Below, piece by piece: positions 1 to 10,035 of a DNA stretch of 64,000 bases. The position numbers and the translations under genes are program-made. The DNA is from Prionace glauca (lineage: Eukaryota > Chordata > Chondrichthyes > Carcharhiniformes > Carcharhinidae). Position 1 is the stretch's first letter; the number at the start of each line of letters is the position of its first letter. The notes beneath the pieces were generated by a model. That model searched no databases. It was not told the origin of the DNA and saw nothing but the letters and a program-made list of their open reading frames with translations. The stretch lies in assembly GCA_037974335.1 (NCBI GenBank), contig CM075761.1:13939708-14003707 (forward strand), given 5' to 3'.

Positions 1-25
1 TATTTGTGACACTAATAAATAATGC
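1..25 (+). repeat. SINE-A1 3' tail, cut by window edge
   Basis: The first bases read TTGTGACACTAATAAATAA, the terminal segment of the tRNA-headed SINE seen complete at 46570-46856. The body lies outside the window. Confidence 0.7.
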
Positions 26-51
26 AGGTAAAATGAGAGATCTCTCCTGTG

Positions 52-856
52 TACCTAACAGACATGATGTGGGTATGCCGGCGTTGGCCGGCGTTTAAAC
101 ACAGTAAAAAGTCTGACAACACCAGGTTTTAGTCCAACCGATTTATTTGATAATATTCTCACAAGCAAGCAAGCTTTCGGGGTTAGCCCCTTCGTCAGGT
201 GAATGGAGAGTTCTGGCCTCAGACAGAGCATATAAAGCACAGACAGTTTACAGATTACTGATTAAAATGCGAATCCTTACACCTAACCTGCTGTTCGCTA
301 CGACAACGGATGAATGAACATCGCTCGACAGTCACCAGGCAAGACTTCCCTTCCTGTTGGCGAACACTTCAGTGGTCACGGGCATTCAGCCTCTGACCTT
401 CGGGTAAGCATTCTCCAAGGCGGCCTTCACGACACACGACAGCGCAGAGTCGCTGAACAGAGACTGATAGCCAAGTTCCGCACACATGAGGACGGTCTCA
501 ACAGGGATCTTGGGTTCATGTTGCACTATCTGTAACCCCCGTGACTTGCCTGGGTTTGCAAAACCTCACTTACTGTACTGTCTGGAGACAATACACATCT
601 CTTTAAACTGTGATCAGTGCTCCTTCCACTCACATTATCAGCCACTTCAGGTCTTGAACAGCAGGTTAGGTGTAAGGATTCGCATTCTAATCAGCAACTG
701 TCTGTGCTTTATATGCTCTGCCTGAGGCCAGAACTCTCCATTCACCTGACGAAGAGGGTAACCTCGAAAGCTTGCTTGCTTGTGAGAATATTATCAAATA
801 AATCGGTTGGACTAAAACCTGGTGTTCTCAGACTTTTTACTTTTTACCTAACAGAC
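52..856. mobile_element. Foldback (palindromic) element FB copy 1 with 12-bp target duplication
   Basis: The element occupies 64-844. Its left arm (about 64-298) and right arm (about 655-844) are inverted copies of each other, around a loop of about 350 bp. A direct repeat TACCTAACAGAC lies at 52-63 and 845-856, which fits a 12-bp target-site duplication. Related copies lie at 10036-10440, 30169-30470, 35199-35538 and (partial) 27165-27306. No protein is encoded. The hairpin form resembles a MITE, but a 12-bp duplication is long for the common DNA-transposon families, so retroposition of a hairpin transcript is an alternative. Confidence 0.75.
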
Positions 857-869
857 GTCAGTTTCTGAA

Positions 870-2070
870 TAGAACATAGAACATAGAACATAGAACATTA
901 CAGCACAAACAGGCCTTTCGGCCCTCGAGTTGCGCCGATCACATCAACCCCACCAATCTATAGACCTATCTAAAACCCCCAATCCCATTAAACCCCATAT
1001 ACTCATCCAGAAGTCTTTTAAAAGACCCCAGCGAGTTCGCCTCCACCACCGATTACGGCAACCGATTCCATTCACTCACCACCCTCTGAGTGAAAAACTT
1101 ACCCCTAACATCACCTCTGTACTTCGCTCCCCGCACCTTAAATCTGTGTCCTCTCGTAGCGACCATTTCAACCCGGGGAAATAGCCTCTGAGAGTCCACC
1201 CTATCTATTCCTCTCAACATTTTATAAACTTGTATCAGGTCGCCTCTCAACCTTCGCCTCTCCAGGGAAAAGAGTCCCAGCTCCCTCAACCTATCTTCAT
1301 AAGGCATGCCTCCCTGTCCAGGCAACATCCTTGGAAATCTCCTCTGCACCCTTTCAATAGCTTCTACGTCTTTCCTATAGAGGAGATTTACAAGGATGTT
1401 GCCTGGACTGGGAGGCATGCCTTATGAAGATAGGTTGAGGGAGCTGGGACTCTTTTCCCTGGAGAGGCGAAGGTTGAGAGGCGACCTGATAGAAGTTTAT
1501 AAAATGTTGAGAGGAATAGATAGGGTGGACTCTCAGAGGCTATTTCCCCGGGTTGAAATGGTCGCTACGAGAGGACACAGATTTATGGTGCGGGGAGGGA
1601 AGTACAGAGGTGATGTTAGGGGTAAGTTTTTCACTCAGAGGGTAGTGAGTGATTGGAATCGGCTGCCGTCGTCGGTGGTGGAGGCGAACTCGCTGGGGTC
1701 TTTTAAAAGACTTCTGGATGAGTATATGGGGTTTAATGGGATTGGGAGTTATAGATAGGTCTATAGATTGGTGGGGTTGATGCGATCGGTGCAACTCGAG
1801 GGCCGAAGGGCCTGTTTGTGCTGTAATGTTCTATGTTCTATAGTGAGGCGACCAGAACTGCGCACAGTACTCCAAATGAGGCCTGACGAGGGTCCTGTAA
1901 AGTTGCAGCATTACCTCCCGACTCCTAAACTCAATCCCTCGATTAATGAAGGCCAGTACAACATACGCCTTCTTGACCACCTCCTCCACTTGCGAGGCCG
2001 ATTTAAGAGTCCTGTGGACCCGGACCCCGAGATCCTTCTGCTCTTCAACGCTACTAAGACCCTTGATAGT
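870..2070 (-). mobile_element. CR1-a LINE, 5'-truncated, interrupted by another CR1-a
   Basis: Read on the minus strand, 2070-1844 then 1380-870 encode the C-terminal part of a CR1 reverse transcriptase and its conserved C-terminal region (FFTQRVVSEWNRLP). The copy ends in the CR1-a tail with (TTCTATG) repeats at 870-890. Its 5' truncation falls in the RT thumb region, about 65 bp from the Ig-type C1 exon. The copy is split at 1380/1844 by a plus-strand copy of the same family. Confidence 0.88.
1381..1837 (+). mobile_element. CR1-a LINE 3' end nested in inverted CR1-a
   Basis: This is a 457-bp 5'-truncated copy. Its open frame (about 1396-1758) covers the C-terminal 120 residues of ORF2p and is followed by the family tail. 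CTATAG flanks it at 1375-1380 and 1838-1843, a probable 6-bp target duplication, although it overlaps the tail motif. With its host it forms a long inverted repeat. Confidence 0.88.
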
Positions 2071-2135
2071 TGGAACATTAACGCAACTGATTCCAAGTTG
2101 AATTCAAACCATCATTGTGGAGATGAACAACTTAC

Positions 2136-2450
2136 CTGCATTGGGGAAGGACACACTCTCCGTCCAATATTTGCCTGGAATCCCCAGTTGTACAATACAA
2201 GTACCGACACCGCCACTTCTCCAGACTTGCCCCGACACCATGACACGACTTCTGATGCTGTAGATCCCGTCATCCTCCATTATCCCGGGATCACTCGATC
2301 CCTCAGTGACCAGGCCAGAAATATTCCAGAAAATAGCAATCCGGTTGGAAGAAACTCCACTGACCACACACGCTAAGGGCACATGATCATTCACATCCGG
2401 CTCACCCGGCGGGACTAATACCTTCACAGCCGTCTTGTTGGTGGAACTGT
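2136..2450 (-). CDS. Ig-superfamily receptor, C1-set constant-domain exon
   Basis: This 315-bp exon encodes one immunoglobulin constant-type domain. The visible C1 landmarks are the first Cys in PLACVVSG, the core Trp in FWNISG, the strand-D/E motif GIYSIRSRVMVS, and the second Cys in GTCIVQLG. The acceptor is CAATCCAG before 2450 and the donor is CAG/GTAAGTT after 2136. Both junctions are phase 1, matching the V exon upstream (2537-2866). The expected connecting/transmembrane exon is not seen to the left: CR1 sequence starts about 65 bp downstream of the donor, so the rest lies beyond the window or is lost. The family is the V-J-C1 type (antigen-receptor-like or a non-rearranging relative); I cannot name an orthologue. 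No in-frame stop occurs in the exon. Confidence 0.8.
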
Positions 2451-2536
2451 CTGGATTGGGACGCAATTAACAATTAATTTACACAAAAAAGATAATGCTG
2501 TGCCACACTCTGAGTGAATTTCACTTGCTGTCTTAC

Positions 2537-2866
2537 CTCCAACCAGGAGTGTGGTTCCATTCCGGATCAGTGCAGACCGACTATATGCACAGCAATAGGA
2601 ACCAGAGTCATGCGTCTGGACATTGCGAATTTTCAGAATCAACACATTTCCTGGATTGGCTTTTTCAAAACTAAACTTACACTCGGGCCCAGTACAGGAT
2701 GTAGTCTCTATTAGTGTCGGGGCTTCACCCAGTCGCTGTTTGTACCAAGCATAGTTGGACACTAAATCCACTTCTTGAGTTTCATGACAGGGTAATCGCA
2801 CCGTTTGGCCCACTGCAGCTGTCATTGTGAAGGAGACCTGAGACAGAGAGGACTCGGATTCTGTAA
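2537..2866 (-). CDS. Ig-superfamily receptor, V-set exon with J-like end
   Basis: This 330-bp phase-1 exon encodes a variable-type Ig domain. It has the strand-B Cys in VGQTVRLPC, the core Trp in NYAWYKQ, the strand-E/F motif LKIRNVQTHDSGSYCCAY with the second Cys, and a J-like end NGTTLLVG encoded in the same exon. The extra Cys pair (ETTSCTGPEC) is typical of some lineage-specific V domains. The acceptor chosen is CTCTAG before 2866, because it restores the codon split by the leader exon as Phe; the neighbouring TTACAG acceptor would create a stop at the junction. The donor is GGAG/GTAAGA after 2537. Fusion of a J-like segment to V without recombination signals in view suggests a non-rearranging receptor or a germline-joined gene. 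The membrane topology is inferred, not seen. Confidence 0.82.
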
Positions 2867-2950
2867 CTAGAGAGATTATTGTGAAATAAACACTGATTAT
2901 TGAAAGACCTGAAGTCGACTCAAAACATCAAATCGCCTCGAATTAAAATT

Positions 2951-3236
2951 GATTTCATTATTGTCAGAAGTAGGCTTACATTAACATTGCAATGAAGTTA
3001 CGGCGAAAATCCCCTATTCTCCACACTGCAGCGTCTGTTCGGATAGACTGAGGGAGAATTACCGCCAATGTATCAACTCGCACCTCTTTTGGATTGTGGG
3101 AGCAAACTGGAGCGATGGGAGGAAACCCACGCAGACGGGGAGAGGACATGGAGACTCCACACAAACAGTGACACAAACCAGGTATCGGACCCGGTTCTCT
3201 GGCGCTGTAAGTCAGCAGTGCTATCCACTGTACAAT
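2951..3236 (-). mobile_element. SINE-A1 in leader-V intron
   Basis: Read on the minus strand it has the tRNA-like head (GTTCGATTCC-type B box, diverged), the shared central domain (CGTGGGTTTCCTCCC) and the tail segment TTCATTGCAATGTTAATGTA. It lies within the 561-bp intron between leader and V exons and does not touch the splice sites. Confidence 0.85.
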
Positions 3237-3427
3237 CTCGTTATACTTTGTAATCATTGTTTGTTATACTTATTTTTTTCGCGTTCTGGGTGGAACCAAT
3301 AAATGAACTTATATGATTAGTTCAAATGGCTTCACCTGAACACTGGCTCACGCTTTCGGCTTCGAAAAAGCTCATTCTGGTTTATAAAATTGATTCCGAT
3401 TAAAATTACCACCCGCCTCTTACTTAC

Positions 3428-3482
3428 AGTGAAACTTCAGGATTTGGAAAATGAGTATCAGAGATAGAAATTCTTCGGCCAT
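3428..3482 (-). CDS. Ig-superfamily receptor, leader (signal-peptide) exon
   Basis: ATG at 3482 opens a 55-bp exon encoding MAEEFLSLILIFQILKFH, a short hydrophobic stretch suited to a signal peptide. It ends one base into a codon at a strong donor (ACT/GTAAGT). The phase-1 junction fits the V exon at 2866, giving a leader-V-C1 order with all phase-1 introns, as usual for Ig-superfamily genes. The short exon length makes the start tentative, but the donor and phase agreement support it. Confidence 0.68.
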
Positions 3483-3740
3483 CTTGATAGAAATTTCCTT
3501 GTGTTGTGTCTCACGGACTCGCTTCTACAGACACTGTGGAAACAATGACGTGGTCTGCCTCCCATTCAGTTGGGCCTTTACAGATTCAATGGAAACTATG
3601 ACGACCTCTGCTGTGGAGATGATGTCACCATTGTAGGGCAGTCTCGGGGTGAACACAATATTCGTTTGGCAATCCTCACAGTTTGTGCGTCACAGCAGAG
3701 CAGCCGACTCTAAAAATCAAATCTCCTCGAATTAAAGTTT

Positions 3741-4425
3741 ATTTTATTAATGACAGAAGTAGGTTTGCATTAACATTGCAATGAACTTACGACGAAAATG
3801 CCCCAGTCTTTACACTGCTACGCATGTTCGGATACACTAAGGAGAATTGTAAGCACCGCCAATGCAGCAACTAGCATGTGGGAGTGACCAGATGATACCC
3901 ACACAGACAGGGAGAGGACATTCATACTCCACACAGACAGTGACCCAAACCAGGTATCATAAGAACATAAGAACATAAGAACATAAGAAATAGGAGCAGG
4001 AGTAGGCCATCTGGCCCTTCGAGCCTGCCCCGCCATTCAATAAGATCATGGCTGATCTGTCGTGACTCAGCTCCACCTTCCCGCCCTCTCCCCATAACCC
4101 TTAATCCCCTCTCTTATCAAAAACCCATCAACCCGTTTCTTAAAAATATTTAGCGAGGCAGCCTCCACCACTTCAACGGGCAGAGAATTCCAGAGATTCA
4201 CCACCCTTTGAGTGAAGAAGTTCCTCCTCAACTCTGTTCTAAACCGCCCCCCCTTTATCTTGAGGCTGTGCCCCCTAGTCCTACTGTCTTTTTTGAGCGG
4301 GAACAGTCTCTCCACCTCTATCCTATCCATCCCATTCATCATCTTATACGTCTCAATGAGATCTCCCCTCATTTATCGAACCCGGTTCTCTGGTGCTGTG
4401 AGGCAGCAGTGCTATCCAGTGCACA
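3741..4425 (-). mobile_element. SINE-A1 split by a CR1-c insertion
   Basis: The SINE tail is at 3741-3800 and the head at 4374-4425. The body is interrupted at 3958/4374 by a minus-strand CR1-c fragment. Joining the two sides recovers the usual SINE order (AGGTATCGAACCCGG on the plus strand). Confidence 0.85.
3959..4373 (-). mobile_element. CR1-c LINE 3' end nested in a SINE
   Basis: This 5'-truncated copy carries the last 101 residues of ORF2p (frame 4067-4372: MRGDLIETYKMMNGMDRIE.., FFTQRVVNLWNSLPVEVVEA) and a tail of repeated ATGTTCTT at 3959-3985. TATC occurs at 3955-3958 and 4374-4377, a short target duplication. Confidence 0.88.
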
Positions 4426-4733
4426 AATTGGTAGAGAGCAATAATTAACTGTTCTCCATTGTATTTCAGAGTGTGCTATTGGATAGATGTAGGCTGGAGG
4501 TTCGGGTGAAGGTTTTTTTTTAATTTAAATGTCTACTTTTTTAATCATTCGTGGGACATGGGCTTGCTGACTGGCCAATATTTACTTGTTGCACGTGGAG
4601 GGCAATTTAGATTCACTGAGACTTTAGAACCAAATTCCTGATGCTGTAAAGTCGCATGTAGGCCAGACCGGGTAAAGATGGCAGATTTCCATCGCTAAAG
4701 GACGTGAGTGAACCAGATCGGTTCAGATGCCAG
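4426..4733. other. No recognised feature
   Basis: AT-rich sequence with a short T-run near 4510. No exon, RNA or repeat family was recognised. Confidence 0.4.
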
Positions 4734-5078
4734 GGCCGGCACGGTAGCGCAGTGGTTAGCACTGCTGCTTCACAACTCCAGTGCCCTGGGTTCGATTCTC
4801 GGCTTGGGTCCCTGTCTGTGTGGAGTTTGCATATTCTCCACTTGTCTGCATGGGTTGCCTTCAGGTACTCCGGTTTCCTCGAACAGTCCAAAGATGTGCG
4901 GGTTAGGTTGAATGGCCATGCTAAGAAATTGCCCCTTAGTGTCCAGAGATGTGTAGGTTAGAGGGATTAGTGGGTATAATAGGGAGGGATACGAGGGGTA
5001 GGACCTGGCTGGGATTGTGTTCAGTGTAGGCTCGATGGGCCGAAGGGCCTCTTTCTACACAGTAGGGTTCTATGATTC
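4734..5078 (+). mobile_element. SINE-A2, near complete
   Basis: The tRNA-like head has an A-box region (GCGCAGTGGTTAGCACTGC) and a B box (GGTTCGATTCTC). The central domain shared with SINE-A1 follows. The 3' end is CR1-like: GATGGGCCGAAGGGCCT..GTAGGGTTCTATGATTC. It is not a functional tRNA gene. Confidence 0.88.
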
Positions 5079-5411
5079 CCGGCAATGAGTAATGGTTTCA
5101 CGCTGATCAGTAGATCCTTAATTCTATATTTTCACACTGAACTCAAATTTAAATCAGCTCCCGTGGCAGGACTCTAACCGAGTCCCCAGAGCATGAACTG
5201 TGTTTCCAGATTAGTAGTCTACCCATAATACCAGGAGGCCATCGCCTCCCCACAAACCGGAAACTGTCACTGAGTAGGTACTGCTGGTCCAATTTTCAGA
5301 ACATCTATTCTGTCACCCCTCAGCCTTGTGTTCTTGAATAAACAGAGACTCAGCCTGTTTTTCCCTTTCCTGTTACTAATGACAGTTTCATCCTGCTATT
5401 CTCCCGTACAG
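5079..5411. other. No recognised feature
   Basis: It contains an ACCATCCCGGTAGTCTA-like degenerate piece that may be an old SINE remnant, but nothing could be assigned. Confidence 0.35.
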
Positions 5412-5600
5412 GGATGGAACGGTAGCACGGTGAGTTAGCACTGCTGCTTCACAGCTCCAGGGACCGGGGATTCATTCCAGGCTCGGGTCACTGTCTGCGT
5501 GGAATGTGCATGTTCTCCCCGTGTCTGTGTGGGTTTCCTCCGGGTGCTCCTAAATCAATCTGTTTCACTTTCACCTGGTGTTGTGAGACTTTTGGCTGTC
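5412..5600 (+). mobile_element. SINE-A head fragment followed by foldback-end fragment
   Basis: 5412-5550 has the SINE head and central domain and stops at GGGTGCTCC. 5556-5600 has TCACCTGGTGTTGTGAGACTT, the end segment of the FB family. The two fragments abut. Confidence 0.7.
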
Positions 5601-5612
5601 CTGATTATCTGC

Positions 5613-5922
5613 ATCATAGAATCCTAAAGAGCAAAAGGAAGCCATTCGGCCCATTGAGTCTGCACTGACCTCAACCCCTGCCAGGTCCTATCCCAGTAAC
5701 CTCGTGCATTTACCTTATCTAGTCCCCCTGACACAAAGAGACAATTTTAGCATGGCCAATCCACCTAACCTGCAAGTTTTGGACTGTGGGAGGACACCGG
5801 AGCACCTGGAGGAAACTAACGCAGGCTCGGGGAGAATGTCCAAACTCAATGCAAACAGTGATGCAAGCCGGGAATCAAACCAATGGCCCTTGCACTGTGA
5901 GACTGTGTGTCACCGCGCCGCC
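5613..5922 (-). mobile_element. SINE-A2
   Basis: The CR1-like tail is at 5613-5690 (CATAGAATCCTA.. on the plus strand), then the central domain, then the tRNA-like head near 5870-5922. Confidence 0.82.
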
Positions 5923-5924
5923 CA

Positions 5925-6330
5925 ATGGTGGCAGTTTAGGGAAAGGGGAAGTGCAACATGACCTGGATGTCATCGTGGAATCGCCACAAAAGGTTGGCAT
6001 GCAGGTACAGCAGGTGATGAAGAAAGCTAATGGCATGCTGGCCTTCATAGCAAGAGGATTTGAATATCGGAGTAAGGATATTTTGCTGCAGTTATACACG
6101 ACATTGGTAAGACCACACCTTGAGTATTGCATGCAGTTTTGGTCTCCTGGTCTGAGGAACAACATTCAGGGAATCCAGTGAAGATTCACCAGATTTATTC
6201 CCAGAATGGCAGGAGTGACGAATGAAGAGAGATGGGATCGCCTGGGCTTGTACTCAGTGGAATTTAGAAGAATGGGAAGGGATCGCATGGAAATATGTAA
6301 ACTCCTGATCGGATTGGACAGGCAAGATAT
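5925..6330 (+). mobile_element. Old CR1-c-like LINE fragment
   Basis: The frame around 5940-6181 reads QVQQVMKKANGMLAFIARG and LVRPHLEYCMQFWSP, and after an in-frame TGA continues as RFTRFIPRMAG and RLGLYSVEFRRMGRDRMEI. It is more diverged than the other CR1-c copies, so it is older. Confidence 0.75.
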
Positions 6331-6399
6331 GGCGGCAGTGTTGTTAGCAATGCTGCATCACAGTTCTAGGGATCTGGGTTAAATTAATGTCTTCTTTTT

Positions 6400-6596
6400 A
6401 GATTTCTTTTTCACAATCCCTACAGTGCAGAAGGACACTGTTCAGCTCACTATGCCTCACCGACAACAATCCCACCCAGGCCCGACCTCCACAATACCAC
6501 ATATTCACCCCGCCCCCCCCCCCACCCACCAATCCCCCTGATAGGAGGAGGCAATTTAAAATGGACAATTCACCTAACCTGCACATCTTGGATTGA
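6400..6596 (-). mobile_element. SINE-A2 3' half
   Basis: A CR1-like tail segment (CTACAGTGCAGAA) and the flank of the central domain are recognisable. A C-run lies at 6511-6523. Confidence 0.6.
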
Positions 6597-6865
6597 GTCA
6601 TTGAGTCACAGAGGTTGACAGCATGGAAACAGGCCCTTCAGCCCAACTTGCTCATGCCGCCCTTTTTTTAACCGCTAAGCTAGTCGCAATTGCCCGCATT
6701 TTTCCCATATCCTTCTATACCTATCTGACCCATGTAACTGTCTAAACGCTTTTCCAAAGATAAAATTGCACACTCCTCTACTATTGCCTCTGGCAGCTTG
6801 TTCTAGGCGCTCACCACCCTCAGTGTGAAAAAATTGCCTCTGTTGACTCTTTTGCATCTCTCCCC
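6597..6865 (-). mobile_element. Old CR1-type LINE 3' fragment
   Basis: On the minus strand the diverged CR1 C-terminal pattern (FFTLRVVSA) is visible at about 6803-6840, and the tail GGGCTGAAGGGCCTGTTTCC at about 6625-6645. Confidence 0.6.
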
Positions 6866-7205
6866 TGGAGAGACAAGCGGAGTACCTGGACGAAACCTAC
6901 AGACACGGAGAGAATGTGCTATGCCCAGATACACAGATTCCAAGCCAGAAATCAAATCGGGGTCGCTGGCGCTGGGAGGCTGAGCTAACCACTGTGCCGG
7001 CTCTCTGTCTGTGCGGAGACTGCACGTCCTCCCCATATCAGCGCGGGCTTCTCCTGGGCGCTCCGCTGTCCTCCCACCGACCGAAAGACGGGCTGGTTAG
7101 GTGCATTGGCCATGTTAAATTCCCCCTCAGTGGAGAGACTCACGGAGTTTCATTGTAGGTTCATTGCAGTGTTGATGTGAACCTACTTGTCAGACAAATA
7201 AATCT
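6866..7205. mobile_element. Head-to-head SINE-A pair
   Basis: 6866-6997 is a minus-strand SINE fragment ending at its tRNA-like head. 6998-7205 is a plus-strand SINE body with tail (GTTCATTGCAGTGTTGATGT, then AATAAATCTAAA). They meet at the head/central-domain boundary. Confidence 0.72.
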
Positions 7206-7211
7206 AAATGG

Positions 7212-7625
7212 TTCCGTGCTATCAAATCGGTTCGCAAACGGCAAAATTAGGTTAACCTCATAGTGGTTTAGAAAATCACGAGGGACATAGATAAGATGAA
7301 CAACCAAAGTAGGTTCCTCAGGATAGGAGAGTCCAAAAACTAAGGGGCATAGCTCGAAGTTGAGAGGGGAACGTATAAAGGGGTGTGTGAGGGTAAAGTG
7401 CTTCATACAGAACGTGGTACGCATTTGAAGTGAGCTTTCGGGGGTGGAGGGGGGGGGGGTAGATAGTGACAGGTGCAATTGCAACATTTCTACAGGGACA
7501 TGCATGGATAAGGTCGAGAGGGATAAGGCCAGGAAAATGGGATTCGTTCAGTTTAGGCAACTTGGCGAGCAAAGACGAGTTAGGCCGAAGGGTCTGTTCC
7601 CATGCTGCACCTCTCTCAAATTCTA
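7212..7625 (+). mobile_element. Old LINE 3' end (duplicated in copy B)
   Basis: The sequence has the layout of a LINE C-terminus followed by a tail: a GAACTGTT-like track, AGTGTGAG.. and finally TTAGGCCGAAGGGTCTGTTCC at about 7580-7605. A homologous piece is at 25740-26035. A G-run lies near 7447-7460. Confidence 0.55.
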
Positions 7626-8300
7626 CACAAGCCTTTTCTCTGTTTACTCCAATCCACCCCCGGCAGGTAACACTCCTCAACCTGCAGTTTAACACTGAGT
7701 TCCACTGTTTGGCCACCTTATGCTGTTCCGTTCATGAAGCCCCTCAACTGTAGAAACAGGAAAGGCCCTGACAATTTCTGGCAAGAACATCATTTTTCTA
7801 CCTCAAGCATCAGGTGATGAGGTGATCAGAATCTTGGCCAATCATCTCCTCACCTCAGTTCATGTTGCAGAGCCCAATCGGGCTGTGGGTCAGACTATTT
7901 TGAGACTCACAGCGAACATCCGCGGTCACAGGAAATGCTCCTCTTTGCTGCCGGAGCTGGTTCTCAACTGTTGCCTCTACTGACTCTTCATCCTTCAAGA
8001 TCAAGCAATTCTGCAAAATAGTTCAGGCCCTCAGTGAGGCTCCACACTCTCTACTCATTTCAAAACCCATTTTTATCAGTAATCCTTTCCATCAGTCTCT
8101 TCACATTCATATTAATGTAACTCATTAATGTAGGGGTCAGTCCCTTCACCAGCAGCTCACTGGGATCGCACTGTGTAATATCTACACAAACTGTAACAAT
8201 TCAGGAAAGTGGCTATCTGCTGGCAATTGGTGGGAGGAGCAGTGGGGGACATGGGAGTTCGACAATCCCCAATTTCCCTCCCGGGTGAACCCCACATTTA
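7626..8300. other. Unidentified repeated unit U, copy 1
   Basis: The segment CAGGCCCTCAGTGAGG.. to TCACTGGGATCGCACTG recurs at 9108-9240 plus 9681-9720 and at 26410-26600. On the minus strand short coding-like runs appear (GLTPTLMSYINMNVKRLMER; LTEGLNYFAELLD), interrupted by stops. It may be a decayed gene or an unclassified repeat; the family is not recognised. Confidence 0.5.
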
Positions 8301-8302
8301 TT

Positions 8303-8430
8303 GTATTATTGCGGTTAGCATTGCTGTCTCACAGTTCCAAGGACCCGGGTTCGACTCCCGGCTTGGCGGGAGGCGCACTGTCTGTACGGCGTCTGCACGT
8401 TCTTCCCGTGTCTGCGCCGCTTTGTCCTGG
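8303..8430 (+). mobile_element. SINE-A head fragment
   Basis: B-box sequence GGGTTCGACTCCCGGC and part of the central domain. The matching fragment in copy B is at 26695-26828. Confidence 0.75.
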
Positions 8431-8431
8431 A

Positions 8432-8735
8432 TGTGGGTTATCCAGGATAGGAGAGTCGAAATCTAAAGACCACAGCTTGAATTTGAGAGGGGAGCGATGA
8501 AAAGGGTTTTGAGGAGAAACCTTTTCACACGGAGTGTGGTGTGTTTATGGAATGAGCAGCCAGGGGAGGTGGTAGAGGTGGGCACAATTACAACATTTAA
8601 AAGAAACTTGGACAGGTATATGGATGGAAAAGGTTGAGAGGAATATGGCCCAAATGCAGGCAAAAGGGATCATTTCCGTTTTGGAAACTTAGTCGGCACG
8701 AGCGAGTTGGTGCTGTTTCTGTGCGTTTTTTCTCC
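8432..8735 (+). mobile_element. Old LINE 3' fragment (duplicated in copy B)
   Basis: CTTTTCACACGGAGTGTGGT and GAATGAGCAGCCAGG give the TQRV..WNELP-like C-terminal pattern. Its counterpart is at 26830-27110. Confidence 0.6.
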
Positions 8736-9253
8736 CTCAAACTGTTCTCTGTTTGATCTAATACAGCCCAGACTGGACACACTCATCAATCTGTGTTCTA
8801 ACACTTAGTCCCAGCGTTTGGCCACAGCAGGCAGTTCTGTGCCTAAAGAACAGCAACTATTAAAACCGGAAATGCACTGACAGCTTCTGCTCGAACGTCA
8901 TTTTCCATCGCGAGCATCAGGTGGTGAAATGGGCGGAATCTTGGTCAACGATCTCCTTCCCTCAGGGCCTTTTGCACAGCACCGAATGGGCTGTGAGTAA
9001 GGGTGTTCTGACCCTCACAGCAAACAGCTGCGGTCACAGGCAATGAGCCTCTTTGCTGCCGAGTCCCGCTCTCTGCGGCTGCCTCTACCGACTCAAGCAT
9101 TTCCGCAAAATAGTTCAGGCCCTCAGTGAGGATCAGCACTCACTGCTCATTTCAGAACCCATTTTGTCAGTAATCCTTTCTACCAGGCTCTTCACATTCA
9201 CATTCATGTAGTTCATTAATGTTGGAATTAATCCCTTCATCAGCTCCTCTCTA
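8736..9253. other. Unidentified repeated unit U, copy 2
   Basis: This is a second copy of unit U inside duplication copy A. The minus frame 8945-9139 reads TEGLNYFAEMLESVEAAAES and on to an uninterrupted 64 residues. The upstream minus frame gives EELMKGLIPTLMNYMNVNV. The unit is cut by the CR1-b insertion at 9254-9680 and resumes to about 9785. No known protein was recognised. Confidence 0.5.
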
Positions 9254-9680
9254 GGGGAGATCCTATGAGGAGAGATTGAGAGATTTGGGGTTGTTTTCGC
9301 TGGAAAGAAGGCGGCTAAGAGGGGATCTCATTGAAACATATAAGATGATTAGAGGTTTAGACAGGGTAGATAGTGATAGCCTTTTTCCTAGGATGGAGAA
9401 AGCTAACACGAGGGGGCACGATTTTAAATTAAGGGGGGGTAGTTATAGGACAGATGTCAGGGGTAGGTTCTTTACCCAGAGGGTAGTGAGGGACTGGAAT
9501 GCCCTGCCAGCTGCAGTTGTAAATGCACCTAGTTTGGGGGCGTTTAAAAGATCTGTGGATAGGTTTATGGATGAAAAGGGATTGGTTTAGGCTAGTGGGT
9601 CATTGTTTTGTAACTGGTCGGCGCAACATCGTGGGCCGAAGGGCCTGTTCTGCGCTGTAATGTTCTATGTTCTATGTTCT
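9254..9680 (+). mobile_element. CR1-b LINE 3' end
   Basis: The open frame 9276-9590 encodes the last 104 residues of ORF2p (GLFSLERRRLRGDLIETYK .. FTQRVVRDWNALPAAVV .. MDEKGLV), followed by the CR1-b tail. It interrupts unit U exactly before CTGGGATCGCACTG; a CTCT-type microduplication flanks it. Confidence 0.9.
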
Positions 9681-9789
9681 CTGGGATCGCACTGTGTAAT
9701 GTCTACACAAACACACGGTTACAAATCAGGACGATTGTTATCTGTTTGAAATAAGTGGAAGTAGCTGAGGGGATTTGCAAGCTCGACAA

Positions 9790-10000
9790 CCTGTATTTGC
9801 CCTCCCGGCCAAGGCCCCAGGCCGATGTTTTGCTGCGTTTATCACTTCTGCCTCACAGTTTCATGGACCTGGGGTTGTTTCCGGACTCAGGTCACTGCCT
9901 GGGTGGAGTTTGCATTGTCTCCCGTGTCTATTGAGTTTCCTCCGGGTGCTCCAGTTTCTTCCCACAGTCCGATAGACGTGCTGGATAGGTGCACTGGCCT
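9790..10000 (+). mobile_element. Diverged SINE-A piece and flank
   Basis: CTCACAGTTTCATGGACCTG to TCCCACAGTCCGATAGACG is SINE head plus central domain. The left flank (TTTGCCCTCCCGGCC) also occurs at 27312, which links copies A and B. Confidence 0.65.
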
Positions 10001-10035
10001 CTTAGAACACAGAACATAGAACACTACACTTCCAG

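Noticed and set aside
2424-2466. Reading the V and C1 frames as one continuous exon
   Set aside because: The frames overlap in different phases and good GTAAGA and CCAG splice sites separate them.
4740-4800. tRNA-like A and B boxes (also in many other places)
   Set aside because: They are heads of SINE-A elements, without a foldable full tRNA; not tRNA genes.
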